DNA from: Methanobrevibacter sp. TMH8
Lineage (GTDB): Archaea; Methanobacteriota; Methanobacteria; Methanobacteriales; Methanobacteriaceae
DNA length: 59,406 bases
Assembly: GCF_020148105.1 (NCBI RefSeq)
Contig: NZ_JAHLZE010000003.1
Span: 1 to 59,406, forward strand
Direction: 5' to 3'
The translations under genes were made by a program, and so were the position numbers. How positions within the stretch are numbered: position 1 is the stretch's first letter; each line of letters begins with the position of its first letter. This document shows, in pieces, positions 9,766 to 19,482 of the stretch. The notes beneath the pieces were generated by a model. That model made no database searches. It worked only from the letters and a program-made list of their open reading frames with translations, and had not been told where the DNA came from.

Positions 9766-10341
9766 TTATTCTTTGCAATCATAGTTAATAGAAACTTTTC
9801 TTCTTTCTTTTCTATCACAAACTTCACAATAAAGTTCATCTTTCCTATCAGTTGTTACCATATAAGCACGACATCTAGTACACATAGCTTTTATAACACC
9901 ACCTTCTTTATTTTCAGTGTTTAAATCTAAGTTATCTCCTAGAATTTTAGATACTTTTGCTTCAATAACATCCCCAATTCTAAAAGCATCAGTTAACTTT
10001 TCTAAATATCCTTTTTTCACTTGAGATATATGAATTGCTGCCATGTATGGAAGAGCTAATCTTCTATCAGTTCCTTTCATTTTTTGAACATTTATCATAG
10101 CTCTTTGACCACGTACATCAGTTATTTCCCCATAAACACTATCTCCTACATTTAAAACAGTAGGGTTACCAGAAGATGGAATGATAGAAATTTTTTTGTT
10201 AGAAGAACTTATATCGACTGTTCCTAAAACAGCTGCTTTTATATTTCCTTCATCATCATAAGTCCATTTATCAGGTAAAAATTGTTCACTAACCCCAAGA
10301 ATATCTCCCGGCATTACAAAATCTCCAGATTTAACTTTCAT
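9766..10341 (-). CDS. csl4: Exosome RNA-binding subunit Csl4
   Basis: A 191-residue cap subunit of the archaeal exosome, which binds RNA and tethers DnaG. Domains are an N-terminal beta domain (KSGDFVMPGDILGVSEQFLP), a central S1 domain (about 63-142) and a C-terminal zinc ribbon (Cys154, Cys157, Cys172, Cys175). GAGGA lies before the ATG. It sits between Dph2 and RpoL, the usual archaeal neighbourhood. Confidence 0.95.
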   Translation of the reverse strand: MKVKSGDFVMPGDILGVSEQFLPDKWTYDDEGNIKAAVLGTVDISSSNKKISIIPSSGNPTVLNVGDSVYGEITDVRGQRAMINVQKMKGTDRRLALPYMAAIHISQVKKGYLEKLTDAFRIGDVIEAKVSKILGDNLDLNTENKEGGVIKAMCTRCRAYMVTTDRKDELYCEVCDRKERRKVSINYDCKE

Positions 10342-10734
10342 GCTTGTTCCTCGCCATATATCTAAAATTTTTATGTTTCTATATTTAAAATTCTAAAATA
10401 AGGATTTTATTAAAGTTTAAAATTAATATAGCTAATAGAATATCAATGATCAAATATTAATAATTAATATTTTTAATTAAATTAGCAAATTGTTAATAAT
10501 CTTTTCAAAATCTTTTTAATTTCTAGCAATGTTGCAAGTAATACATTATGAATTTCATTATATATATTAATTTGTATTATATAAATTTTATATAAAAAAT
10601 TTCATATAAAAACCAATAACATCAAAAAACAAAAAACAAAAAATAACATCGAAAATATTAATATTCGAAATAGTTAATTTCAAAAATCATTAATTATCAG
10701 GAAAAAATCAATTCAAGATAAATAATCATGAAAA
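10342..10734. other. AT-rich spacer
   Basis: No gene found between Dph2 and Csl4. An A-rich stretch around 10620-10660 reads as T-rich on the transcribed minus strand and could end dph2 transcripts. The rest is low complexity. Confidence 0.4.
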
Positions 10735-11742
10735 TCAAATTTTATCTTTTTCATGAAAAATTATTTCATCTAATTGATAATTCTCCCAACTTCTTTTATT
10801 TAAGACAATTTCAAGTTCTTGAGGAGTTATAAGTGGTTTTTTATACATTTGAGAATCGTCAATAGCGATTCTTGGGCAAGCTGTAACAATAAAACCTTCT
10901 AAATCCATATAAGGTAATAATATATCGGGGTTGATATTATCAACCATGATTAAAAAAGCTTCCATCCCTTCATCTTCAAGGGATTTTTTTATTTCTTTAG
11001 CTAATTCTAATCTATGTTGACCTTCTTTAGAAGAAATCAGAACCCCCCATTTTTTAACTTCTTTAGCTTTTGTTATTCTAGCAAAACGAATTCTAAGAAT
11101 TTTATCTGCAAATTCACTAATATCCCTAGATTCACCAGTATAAGGATCAGCTACAATAACAGGAGATTTAGTAAATAAATGAATTCCTAATGGATGGAAA
11201 TTTCCACTTCCAACAAATAGATATGCTTCACAATCAAGATTTTTAATAGATGAAAAGTTACAACCAAGAATTTGTCCTTTTCGAGTGCTTTTTGAAGAAC
11301 CAAGAACTATTTCTTTTCCATTGTCTTCAAGATAATCTTTAATCTCATCAAGAAGATGTAAATGCTGAGTTGTAGTGGCTAAAGCAATTTTTGAATAATC
11401 ATTCAACAAATCAAGAGCTTCAGCTAGAGATTTTTGAACATCAACTTTTGAATAGCTTTCAATAAATAGTACAGGCACATTATATTTAATAGGAAGAGGA
11501 GTATGAGCATAATGAATTATTAAATCCACAATATCCTTCATTTTATTATCACTAACATCACAAGCACCAAAACAAGGGTCTCCAGAAATTATAATATTTG
11601 CCTCTGTTTCTTTTTCAAGAATTCTAGCTATAGCTACTCCTTGAGTTTTTAATCCTTCTGGAAATTGAAGACCAACATTTTTAGCATTTCGTTTTTTTAT
11701 AACTTTTATAGCTCTTTCAATATCCATATCATATAATGACAT
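10735..11742 (-). CDS. dph2: Diphthamide biosynthesis enzyme Dph2
   Basis: A radical iron-sulfur enzyme that transfers the 3-amino-3-carboxypropyl group of S-adenosylmethionine to a histidine of elongation factor 2, the first step of diphthamide synthesis. It has 335 residues. Three separate cysteines expected to bind the 4Fe-4S cluster are Cys57 (GDPCFGACD), Cys161 (LGCNFSS) and Cys289 ([10 protein letters not shown]), close to positions 59, 163 and 287 of the Pyrococcus enzyme. AGAGGT lies before the ATG. It is downstream of SRP54. Confidence 0.96.
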   Translation of the reverse strand: MSLYDMDIERAIKVIKKRNAKNVGLQFPEGLKTQGVAIARILEKETEANIIISGDPCFGACDVSDNKMKDIVDLIIHYAHTPLPIKYNVPVLFIESYSKVDVQKSLAEALDLLNDYSKIALATTTQHLHLLDEIKDYLEDNGKEIVLGSSKSTRKGQILGCNFSSIKNLDCEAYLFVGSGNFHPLGIHLFTKSPVIVADPYTGESRDISEFADKILRIRFARITKAKEVKKWGVLISSKEGQHRLELAKEIKKSLEDEGMEAFLIMVDNINPDILLPYMDLEGFIVTACPRIAIDDSQMYKKPLITPQELEIVLNKRSWENYQLDEIIFHEKDKI

Positions 11743-11857
11743 TTAAACCTCTGAAAAATTTAATGTGTTTTTGCTATATTTTTAGTTTCAATATTGAGTC
11801 AAAGTTGTTATAGTTTCAGCTATTAATAAAATATTTAAAAAAAATTTAATGAAGAAT

Positions 11858-13192
11858 TTATCTCATAAATTGACCCATGAGTCTACCCATAGATCCTCCA
11901 CCCATACCACGTTTTCCAAATCCTTTCATGGCTTTCTTAGTATTATTATAATATTTGAGGAGGTCTTTTACTTCTTCATTTTTAACTCCAGATCCTTTAG
12001 CTATTCTCATTACACGAGATTGCTTAATAACTTTGGGATTTTCCTTTTCATACTCACTCATAGAAGACATTATAATTTTATACATATTTATTTTATCTTC
12101 TGTCATTTGAGAAGCTTCTTTTGGTATTTTTCCACCAAGTCCGGGAATCATATTCATAATCTGCTTCATTGGCCCCATCTTATTCATCATTGCAAATTGA
12201 TTTTCCATATCTTTAATGGTGAATTTACCACTTAGCATATTATTCATTGTTTCAGCAGCAACATCTTCATCAACAACTTCTTCAGCTTTTTCAATAAGAG
12301 TTCTTATATCCCCCATTCCAAGTAAACGAGATATAAATCTATCTGGATCAAATGGTTCGAAATCATCAACTTTTTCACCAGTACCAATGAATTTAATTGG
12401 AGCTCCAATTTCAGATACAGCTGAAAGCGCACCTCCTCCTTTAGCTGAACCATCTAACTTTGTAATAATTATTGAACCCACATCAGTAGTACTTGCAAAT
12501 GCTTTTGCTTGTTCACCAGCTTGTTGACCAATAGTTCCATCAATGACAAGCATGGATTCATTTGGTTCAATTACAGAGGAAAGTTTTTCCATTTCATCTA
12601 AAAGATCTTTTTCTTCTTTATGTCTACCTGCAGTATCAAAGATAATTATTTTTTGATTTTTAAAGTGTTTTAAACCTTTAGTAGCTAAATCCACTGCATC
12701 TTTGTTATTTGGGTCACCATATAATGAAATTTGCATTTCTTCAGTGAGTTGTTTTAATTGTTCATAAGCAGCTGGTCTCCATGTGTCTGTACAAACAACA
12801 GCTGGAGAAAATCCCTTTTTTTGAAGGAATCTGCATAATTTTCCAATAGTAGTAGTTTTACCACTACCTTGAAGCCCAAGAAACATTATTTTAAATGGTT
12901 TTTCATTAATTTCAAGTTCATGAGGTTCACTTCCAAGAAGATTAACCATTTCTTCATAAACAATAGTTATTACATGTTCTCTTGGAGTTATTCCTTTAGG
13001 TGGTTTTTCATTAAGTGCTCTATCTTCAATTCTCTTAGATAACTGTAGAACAAGTTGAATATTTACATCAGATTGAATTAAAGCCCTTTGAATATCTTTA
13101 ACAACTTCTTTAATAGTTTTCTCATCTATTACCGTCATACCAGCTAATTTTTTCATGGTATTGGTAAGATTCTTTCCTAAATCTCCTAACAT
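11858..13192 (-). CDS. srp54: Signal recognition particle protein SRP54
   Basis: A 444-residue GTPase that binds 7S RNA and signal sequences and docks with FtsY. It has an N domain (1-95), a G domain with GLQGSGKT (106-113), DTAGR (186-190) and TKLDG (244-248), and a Met-rich M domain (about 325-444) ending in a Gly/Met-rich basic tail. GGTGAT precedes the ATG by the standard 5 bases from GGTG. It is divergent from hpt across a 263-base spacer. Confidence 0.98.
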   Translation of the reverse strand: MLGDLGKNLTNTMKKLAGMTVIDEKTIKEVVKDIQRALIQSDVNIQLVLQLSKRIEDRALNEKPPKGITPREHVITIVYEEMVNLLGSEPHELEINEKPFKIMFLGLQGSGKTTTIGKLCRFLQKKGFSPAVVCTDTWRPAAYEQLKQLTEEMQISLYGDPNNKDAVDLATKGLKHFKNQKIIIFDTAGRHKEEKDLLDEMEKLSSVIEPNESMLVIDGTIGQQAGEQAKAFASTTDVGSIIITKLDGSAKGGGALSAVSEIGAPIKFIGTGEKVDDFEPFDPDRFISRLLGMGDIRTLIEKAEEVVDEDVAAETMNNMLSGKFTIKDMENQFAMMNKMGPMKQIMNMIPGLGGKIPKEASQMTEDKINMYKIIMSSMSEYEKENPKVIKQSRVMRIAKGSGVKNEEVKDLLKYYNNTKKAMKGFGKRGMGGGSMGRLMGQFMR

Positions 13193-13455
13193 TTAATCAC
13201 CAGGCTTTTGATTAATAATATTGATAATAAGATTAATAGATCTATATAAAATTATTTTATAATTTTTTATATTAATTGTTTTAATTAGAATTATTTTATA
13301 TTAATATATTATACAAAAATATATTTAGTTATCTTTAAATAAATAATTAATGATTTTAATACTTATTCCAAAATTACATACAACATTACATAACAATTAT
13401 CTAAGTATAAAATAGATATAAAAATTATATATATCATTATTCATAGGGTGTAAAA

Positions 13456-14028
13456 ATGCTAGAAGAATTAAAAAAAACATTATTAGAATCTCCAATTGTT
13501 AAAAAAGGAGAATATAACTATTTTGTTCATCCAGTAACTGATGGAATTCCTGAAATGAAACCAGAAGTATTGAGGGAAATTGTAGCTATTATAAAAGAGA
13601 AAGCTAATTTAGATATTGACAAAATAGTATGTGTTGAAGCTATGGGAATTCATTTAGCTACTGCACTGTCACTTGAAACCGACATTCCATTTGTAGTTAT
13701 TCGAAAAAGAGACTATGGACTTCCAGGAGAGGTCCCAGTATTCCAAAAAACAGGTTATGGTGAAGCAAACCTATATATAAATTCACTTAAAAAAGGAGAC
13801 AAAATACTTCTCATTGATGATGTTGTAAGTACTGGTGGAACCTATATTGCAGTTATCAAAGCCCTTCAAGAAATGGATGTTCAAATAGCTGAAGCAATAG
13901 CTATTGTTGAAAAAGGTGCTGGAAAATCTATTGTAGAAAAAGAAACTGGAGTTCCTCTTATGACTATTGTCAAATTAAATGTTGTTGATGGAAAAGTTGT
14001 TATAGAATCAACCATTGAAGACGTTTAA
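13456..14028 (+). CDS. hpt: Hypoxanthine/guanine phosphoribosyltransferase
   Basis: A 190-residue purine salvage enzyme making IMP or GMP from hypoxanthine or guanine and PRPP. The PRPP-binding motif [13 protein letters not shown] lies at 117-129. The family start [20 protein letters not shown] and [12 protein letters not shown] match the archaeal Hpt group, which resembles adenine phosphoribosyltransferases. GGGTG lies 5 bases before ATG. It is transcribed away from srp54. Confidence 0.94.
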   Translation: MLEELKKTLLESPIVKKGEYNYFVHPVTDGIPEMKPEVLREIVAIIKEKANLDIDKIVCVEAMGIHLATALSLETDIPFVVIRKRDYGLPGEVPVFQKTGYGEANLYINSLKKGDKILLIDDVVSTGGTYIAVIKALQEMDVQIAEAIAIVEKGAGKSIVEKETGVPLMTIVKLNVVDGKVVIESTIEDV

Positions 14029-14421
14029 TTATTTTATTAGTTATTTTATTAATTATTTTATTAATCGTTTGATTAATTATTTATTAATTAATTATTTATT
14101 TTAATATTTATTCTTATTTTTAATTTTATTTTAGCATTTACTAATTTGAATAACTTTTATAAATTTAATTTTAAATAATTTTTATAATAATTTAAGTAAT
14201 TTAATATGTAATTGATATAAGTAGCCGATTATAAGTAATTTATAAATATTTTATAAACCTTTTATAATTATTTTATTTTATAATTATTTTATAATATTTT
14301 ATAATATTTATTAAATAATATTATATCATATTTAATATAATTAATTATATAATATATTTTAATAGATTATGATACTATAATAAATAAATATAATACTTAA
14401 TATTTTTAATAGAATGATATC
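14029..14421. other. Low-complexity spacer downstream of hpt
   Basis: No gene found. 14030-14110 is a run of TTATTTTATTAA-type repeats whose T-tracts may terminate hpt on the plus strand. The remainder should contain the Pus10 promoter; TTTAATATAATTAATTATATAA words near 14330-14355 are TATA-like. Confidence 0.4.
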
Positions 14422-15726
14422 ATGAACGAAAATATACTTTTAAAAGCTAAAAAGCTTATTGAACTAAATAATGGAAATATTTGTAATCGTTGTCTTGGAA
14501 GAAAATTTTCAGATATAATTGAATCATCAGAAGCTGATGGAAATGAAGAAAAAGGAAAATTAATTCAAAACAATCTAAACTTTGAATCTGTTAATTTTGA
14601 TAAAGAAGTTAAATGTGAAACATGTTCCAATATACTTTTTGAAATAGATAAAAATATAAAAAATGGAAATATTTTAGAAAGAATCAAAGGAAAAATTGAT
14701 TATCTGAATTTGGAATTTGATACATTTTTAATAGGATCCAAAATACCAGAAAAAATATTAAATAGAGATGAATGGTTAAATGAAGCATTGGATTTAGATG
14801 TTGAAAATATAAAAAAAGAAATTAATCGAGAAATAGGAAAATTAATTGAAAAAGAATTAAATAAAGAAGTTGATTTTGATAATCCTGATATTGTAATTAT
14901 GGTTGATTTGAGAAAAATTATGGATGAAAATTATTCACAAGAACAATCCAATCAGTTAGAAAATATTAAAGTCAGAATACAAATAAATCCAATATTTATA
15001 GAAGGAAGATATAAAAAATTAATTCGTGGGATTCCACAAACAAAATGGCCTTGTAGAAAATGTAAAGGAAAAGGCTGTGATGATTGTAATGGAACCGGAA
15101 AGATGTATAAAGAGTCTGTAGAAGAACTGATCTCCGAAATTGTTTTAAAAGAAACAAGAGGATATGAAGCTAAATTTCATGGTGCTGGAAGAGAAGATAT
15201 TGACGTTAGAATGCTTGGAACTGGTCGACCATTTGTTCTTGAAATAAAAGAACCTAAAATTAGAAAGTTGGATCTTAAACAAATCCAAAAAGAAGTTAAT
15301 GAACACTCCAAAGGAAAAACAGAGTATATTGGCTTAAAATTCACAGAAAGAAAAAGGAAAGCAGAAATTAAAGTTTCATCTCCAGATACATTCAAAGTTT
15401 ATCGAGCATTAGTAGAATGTGAAGACAATATAACTGAAAAAGAATTAGCTAAAATTAAAGCACAGCTTGAAAATAAAATAATTGACCAACAAACACCTCA
15501 AAGAGTAGCTCACAGAAGAGCAGACAAAGTTCGAAAAAGAGAAGTTAGGGAACTTTCAACAAAACTACTTAGTTCAAATACATTTGAAATGATAGTTAAA
15601 ACACAAGGAGGATTATACATAAAAGAATTAATTTCAAGTGATGATTATCGAACAAAACCAAATGTAAGTGAAATATTAGAAACAAATGCTATTTGTAAAG
15701 AATTAGATGTTATTGAAGTAGGATAA
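14422..15726 (+). CDS. pus10: tRNA pseudouridine synthase Pus10
   Basis: A 434-residue archaeal Pus10, making pseudouridine 55 (and 54) in tRNAs. The N-terminal zinc site has Cys21, Cys24, Cys65 and Cys68, followed by a THUMP-like region. A second cysteine knuckle, CRKCKGKGCDDC, is at 211-222. The catalytic core motif GAGREDIDVRMLGTGRPF places the nucleophile at Asp261. A lysine- and arginine-rich C-terminal domain binds RNA. The SD is weak (AATGAT). The next gene begins 68 bases downstream on the same strand. Confidence 0.96.
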   Translation: MNENILLKAKKLIELNNGNICNRCLGRKFSDIIESSEADGNEEKGKLIQNNLNFESVNFDKEVKCETCSNILFEIDKNIKNGNILERIKGKIDYLNLEFDTFLIGSKIPEKILNRDEWLNEALDLDVENIKKEINREIGKLIEKELNKEVDFDNPDIVIMVDLRKIMDENYSQEQSNQLENIKVRIQINPIFIEGRYKKLIRGIPQTKWPCRKCKGKGCDDCNGTGKMYKESVEELISEIVLKETRGYEAKFHGAGREDIDVRMLGTGRPFVLEIKEPKIRKLDLKQIQKEVNEHSKGKTEYIGLKFTERKRKAEIKVSSPDTFKVYRALVECEDNITEKELAKIKAQLENKIIDQQTPQRVAHRRADKVRKREVRELSTKLLSSNTFEMIVKTQGGLYIKELISSDDYRTKPNVSEILETNAICKELDVIEVG

Positions 15727-15794
15727 TAAAGAATAAATATTAATGAGAATATTTTAAAATAAATTTAAAAGATAAATTATTTTTGGTGCACATC

Positions 15795-16235
15795 ATGGAT
15801 ATATTAATAGAAATCTTAGTTATTTTTATCGCAGCTATATTAGAACTATGGTTTTCAATACCATTAGGACTAGGATTTGGACTTAATCCTATTTTAATAA
15901 TTGTTGCATCTAGTTTAGGATCAATATTATCTGCAATAATAATTGCATATTTTGGAGAATCTATAAGAAACTGGATCATTAAAAGGAAATCAAAAAATAA
16001 AGATATTAAAGAAGGACGAGCCTATGATATCTGGAATAAATATGGTACTGTAGGTTTAGGATTATTATCTCCACTACTTTTTGGAGCTCCAATTGGTACT
16101 GCTATTGGAATAGCTTTAGGAATTCCCAAAAAAAATTTAATAAAGTGGATGTCTATAGGAATAGTTGTATGGAGTATCATACTTACTACTGCAGGTGATT
16201 TTGGAATTGATATATTCCAAAAAGCAATGTCATGA
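15795..16235 (+). CDS. Small multidrug export-like membrane protein
   Basis: A 146-residue integral membrane protein resembling the small multi-drug export family (Pfam Sm_multidrug_ex). There are hydrophobic helices at about 3-25, 30-50, 80-105 and 118-136, and a Gly/Pro-rich SPLLFGAPIGTAIGIALGIP segment. Little is known of the family's real substrate. I chose the ATG at 15795, which GGTG precedes by six bases; a TTG and a GTG four and three codons upstream overlap that SD. It is probably cotranscribed with pus10. Confidence 0.75.
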   Translation: MDILIEILVIFIAAILELWFSIPLGLGFGLNPILIIVASSLGSILSAIIIAYFGESIRNWIIKRKSKNKDIKEGRAYDIWNKYGTVGLGLLSPLLFGAPIGTAIGIALGIPKKNLIKWMSIGIVVWSIILTTAGDFGIDIFQKAMS

Positions 16236-16332
16236 GATTATTAGCTATACAATAAAATTTATTAGCTTTTAAATACGATTAATTCATAAATTGAAACTAA
16301 ATAATAAATTAAATAGAGATTATTTCTTCTCT

Positions 16333-16380
16333 GAAAAAGAAAAAAAAGAAAAATAAAAATAAAAATAAAATAAAGGATAA
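16333..16380 (-). terminator. T-rich terminator-like tract downstream of adhesin 1
   Basis: On the minus strand this is a run of oligo-T blocks just after the adhesin stop codon at 16411. Archaeal transcripts commonly end at such tracts. There is no strong hairpin. Confidence 0.4.
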
Positions 16381-16410
16381 AAAATCAATACCCTAAAAAA
16401 AGCTTGATTA

Positions 16411-18876
16411 TTATTTTCTTCTGCTAGATAATCCTAAACTACTTAACAATATTAATAATATAATTATAATTGGCATTCCTGTTTTTTTCATAGTTGCACT
16501 TGCGACTGAATTGATACTTGTTTTATTGCTCTCATTAGTCTCATTTGTCCCATTACTTTCATTAATTTCATTATTCTCATTAGTCTCATTGATCTCATTA
16601 GTCTCATTGGTTTCATTAACTCCATTATTTGCTTCAACATTAAATATTGTTGCATTTTCAGAAGATAAATAGATATAATTACCTGCAAAATTTACTAAAA
16701 CTTCAATACTTCCAGCACGAGTTGGTGTGTAAGGCAAACTCCAATGACCATTACTATCAGTAGTTAAATTATAAATTTTACCATCTACAATTACATTAAG
16801 CTGAGCATTAGCTACTGGGTTACCATTTTCATCAATTAAAACACCAGAGATGTTGATTGTTTGATTAACTTTAGTATCTGGAGCCACAACACTGACACTA
16901 GTATTTAACTTATCAATATTGAAAGTTGTGCTGTTTGTGAATCCATTATGGCTAGAATTACCAGTCCAAGAAACAATAGCAGTAAAATTACCACTAGTTT
17001 CTGGAGTAAAGATAAGATTCCATTCACCATTACTATTAGTTGTAATATTATATGTTTTACCATCTATAGTAACACTAATTTGAGTATTAGCAATTGGATT
17101 TCCCTCTTCATCAGTTGCAATACCAGAAACATTAATAGAATCTCCCACTTTACCATCTGGAGCATTTATAGTTGAATTAGTAAGTAGTTGAATTAACAAC
17201 TCCCCATTATTGATAACAATTGGATAATTTCCAATTCCATTATATGATCCATTTACAGGTAAAATAATACCTTCAACTCCATTCACTAAGTAAGTTATGT
17301 TAGCATAACCTTCTATAGATTCCACACTTCCAACAAGACTTCCATTCACATAGAAACTTATGTTTTGTCCTGTAATAGTATTACCCATATCATCAGTTAA
17401 AGTAGCATTCAAAATGATTGTAGAACCTTTTTTAACCACCCAAGTAGAATTATCAATAAAAATAAGGTTTAAAACACTTATAGTACCATTATTATAAATC
17501 ATCTGCCCCAAATTCGCAGAATTACCACTCATGATATTGCGCAAAACAGAGATATTTGAATTTACATTATTATAAATTGCACCACCATGATTCGATGCAG
17601 TATTATCAGTGAAATTAGAATCTGTTACAGTGAGATTATTAACATTGCCAATTGCACCACCACGATTTAATGCATTGTTAGCAATGAAATTGCTATTTGT
17701 TATTGTAGAAGAATTACATTGATTGTAGATAGCACCACCAATGTCAGCTGTATTATTGATGAAAGTACAGTTGGTTAATTTGAAATTATAAGTCGCAGTA
17801 CCAGCAGAAGAAAAATTATGGATATATATAGCACCTCCACTATTGGATGCTCTGTTGTTTGTGAAAGTAGAATTTGAAACTGAATGATTAGCTCCATGAT
17901 GAATTATAGCTCCACCATAACCATAAAGTGCTTCATTATTTGTGAAATTACAATCTATGAATTTATAATTATTTCCTTCAGCATAGATAGCACCACCAGC
18001 AGCACCATACCAATTTGCTACATTGTCTTCAAAAGTGGTGTTTGTTATTGTAACATCATTTGTAAGATAGTAAAAAATAGCACCACCCCATCCAGCTGTG
18101 TTATTAGTGAAATTACAGTTTGTTAAAGTGGAATTAGAACCATAAATATCAAATATAGCACCACCATAATAATTTCCACTATTTGCTCTGTTGTTTGTGA
18201 AAATACTACCTATTACTTTGAAATTAGAACTTTGAGAATAGATAGCACCAGCATGATTTGCTCTGTTGTTTGTGAAAGTACAATTTTTAATTTCTAAATT
18301 ATTACCATAACTGTAAATAGCACCACCATAACTAGTAGCTGTGTTGTTTGTGAAAGTACAATTTTTAATTTCTAAATTATTACCAGAATTATAAATAGCG
18401 CCAGCATAACTAGTAGCTGTGTTATTTTCGAATACACAATCTATAAATGTCAATCTAGTACCTGAATTACTGTTGTAGATTACTCCCCCATTTCCTGTAA
18501 CATTTGCATTTATAAATATTATATTGATGAATGTTACATTAGAATTACCACTTATTGTGAATATTCTTCCTTGACCTCGTGCATCGATGATTACAGGACC
18601 TGCAGAGATATTTCCTTGTATTGTAAGATTTTTACCATTAAATGTAATGTTGTTATTTCTGTCTGTTGTTTTGTTGTATGTTCCAGGATTAAGTGTAATT
18701 GTATTATTAACATCACTACCACTTGCAACAGTACTTACAGCACTATTAACTCCTCCAGCATCTCCAGGATTAATTGTTACATTTACTGCATTAGCTGATG
18801 ATAAACAAATGAATAATATTGTTAATAATATTGTCGAAATAATTATTTTTTTAATAAAATTATCTTTGTTTTTTAT
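16411..18876 (-). CDS. Secreted beta-helix adhesin-like protein with C-terminal membrane anchor; non-canonical ATA start
   Basis: A large surface protein of the methanogen adhesin-like group. Reading back from the stop, the frame stays open to a TAA at 18892-18894. The only codon placed as a start is ATA at 18874-18876, with GGTG exactly 5 bases upstream inside AAGGAGGTGA. This gives 821 residues. It begins with a signal peptide (KNKDNFIKKIIISTILLT... ending SSANA near residue 30). Next is a right-handed beta-helix of repeated NCTFTNN-TA--GGAIY units (about 90-480), two Ig-like/Big repeats (GNPxANxQLxVxVDGKxYNxTT, about 560-745), an Asn-Glu-Thr repeat stretch, and a hydrophobic helix near the end followed by SSRRK. 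Starting at the first orthodox codon, TTG at 18453, would delete the signal peptide. Function as an adhesin is by family only. Confidence 0.85.
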   Translation of the reverse strand: MKNKDNFIKKIIISTILLTILFICLSSANAVNVTINPGDAGGVNSAVSTVASGSDVNNTITLNPGTYNKTTDRNNNITFNGKNLTIQGNISAGPVIIDARGQGRIFTISGNSNVTFINIIFINANVTGNGGVIYNSNSGTRLTFIDCVFENNTATSYAGAIYNSGNNLEIKNCTFTNNTATSYGGAIYSYGNNLEIKNCTFTNNRANHAGAIYSQSSNFKVIGSIFTNNRANSGNYYGGAIFDIYGSNSTLTNCNFTNNTAGWGGAIFYYLTNDVTITNTTFEDNVANWYGAAGGAIYAEGNNYKFIDCNFTNNEALYGYGGAIIHHGANHSVSNSTFTNNRASNSGGAIYIHNFSSAGTATYNFKLTNCTFINNTADIGGAIYNQCNSSTITNSNFIANNALNRGGAIGNVNNLTVTDSNFTDNTASNHGGAIYNNVNSNISVLRNIMSGNSANLGQMIYNNGTISVLNLIFIDNSTWVVKKGSTIILNATLTDDMGNTITGQNISFYVNGSLVGSVESIEGYANITYLVNGVEGIILPVNGSYNGIGNYPIVINNGELLIQLLTNSTINAPDGKVGDSINVSGIATDEEGNPIANTQISVTIDGKTYNITTNSNGEWNLIFTPETSGNFTAIVSWTGNSSHNGFTNSTTFNIDKLNTSVSVVAPDTKVNQTINISGVLIDENGNPVANAQLNVIVDGKIYNLTTDSNGHWSLPYTPTRAGSIEVLVNFAGNYIYLSSENATIFNVEANNGVNETNETNEINETNENNEINESNGTNETNESNKTSINSVASATMKKTGMPIIIILLILLSSLGLSSRRK

Positions 18877-18880
18877 TTTT

Positions 18881-18890
18881 TCACCTCCTT
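18881..18890 (-). promoter_or_regulatory. Strong Shine-Dalgarno of adhesin 1
   Basis: AAGGAGGTGA, one of the two closest matches to the 16S tail among the genes here. Its GGTG is 5 bases from the ATA at 18876, the same distance as GGTG-to-ATG at the S27e, L44e, aIF2-alpha, SRP54, hpt and 49952 genes. It therefore fixes the start. Confidence 0.8.
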
Positions 18891-19088
18891 TTTATATTAT
18901 TTATAGAATATTAATTTGATTAACAAGAAAAAAATTTTATTAATAATACAATTAAGAAGAATAATTAACTATTCCCCCTGTAAATTTAGGGATTGACATT
19001 TTTATTCAATTGTAAATAAGATTAAAAAAGTATATAATCATATTAATGATATAAAAGCTTTTCAAAGCTTTTCATTCTTATTTTTTCT

Positions 19089-19154
19089 ATTAATCAGGAT
19101 AAAAATCATCCCCCTCTCCACTAATAATGGAGGATAATTTTTATTCTCATTAAT
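19089..19154. repeat. 66-base bulged inverted repeat (hairpin)
   Basis: CTCCA (116-120, last three digits) pairs with TGGAG (128-132) around a 7-base loop. AGGATAAAAATCATC (19096-19110) pairs with GATAATTTTTATTCT (19133-19147) with one mismatch and one wobble. After a single C-C mismatch, ATTAAT pairs with ATTAAT at the ends. A CCCCT bulge (19111-19115) sits on one side. About 26 pairs in all. It could be an argD terminator, an adhesin leader element or a mobile-element relic. Confidence 0.75.
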
Positions 19155-19482
19155 AAAAAAATTTATAAAAAATACAGAAAAATTTTTACAAATAAAACTA
19201 CTATAATATACAATCAATCCATGAAAATAAATCACAAATTAGATACTACGCTAATATATTATAAAAGTTATATATAAGTTTTATCTAAAACGAACATTCA
19301 AAGAATTAAAATAATGTTCACTAAATAAAAAATTCTATAATGAAAACCATGAAAAAGCAAAACTAAAAATAGAAAAATTATGAAATAAAGAAAAATAAAA
19401 TTTTTGAAATATAGAAAAATATAGATAATATAGAAAATTTTAAAATTATTAGTAATTATTATTAATAAACAATAATAATTAC

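Larger units (their letters stand above)
18877..19482. other. Spacer between argD and adhesin 1, with long hairpin
   Basis: No gene found. It contains the adhesin SD, a long inverted repeat at 19089-19154, and a pair of AAAGCTTTT words at about 19055-19073. The adhesin promoter must lie here and its mRNA leader may include the hairpin. Confidence 0.5.

Noticed and set aside
16560-16620. Repeated ATTAGTCTCATT units as a CRISPR or tandem repeat element
   Set aside because: They are codons for the Asn-Glu-Thr repeat of adhesin 1, in frame and without spacers.
18451-18453. TTG as the start of adhesin 1
   Set aside because: It lies inside the beta-helix repeats, has no SD and would remove the signal peptide, while an open signal-peptide-coding frame continues 141 codons upstream.
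18874-18886. GTG inside the adhesin SD with a -1 frameshift on the A-run as the real start
   Set aside because: GTG-AAA-AAA-TAA could slip back one base at the A-run, but adhesin 2 has GTG-AAA-TAA without such a slippery run, and GTG would lie inside the SD. The simple ATA/ATT reading explains both genes.
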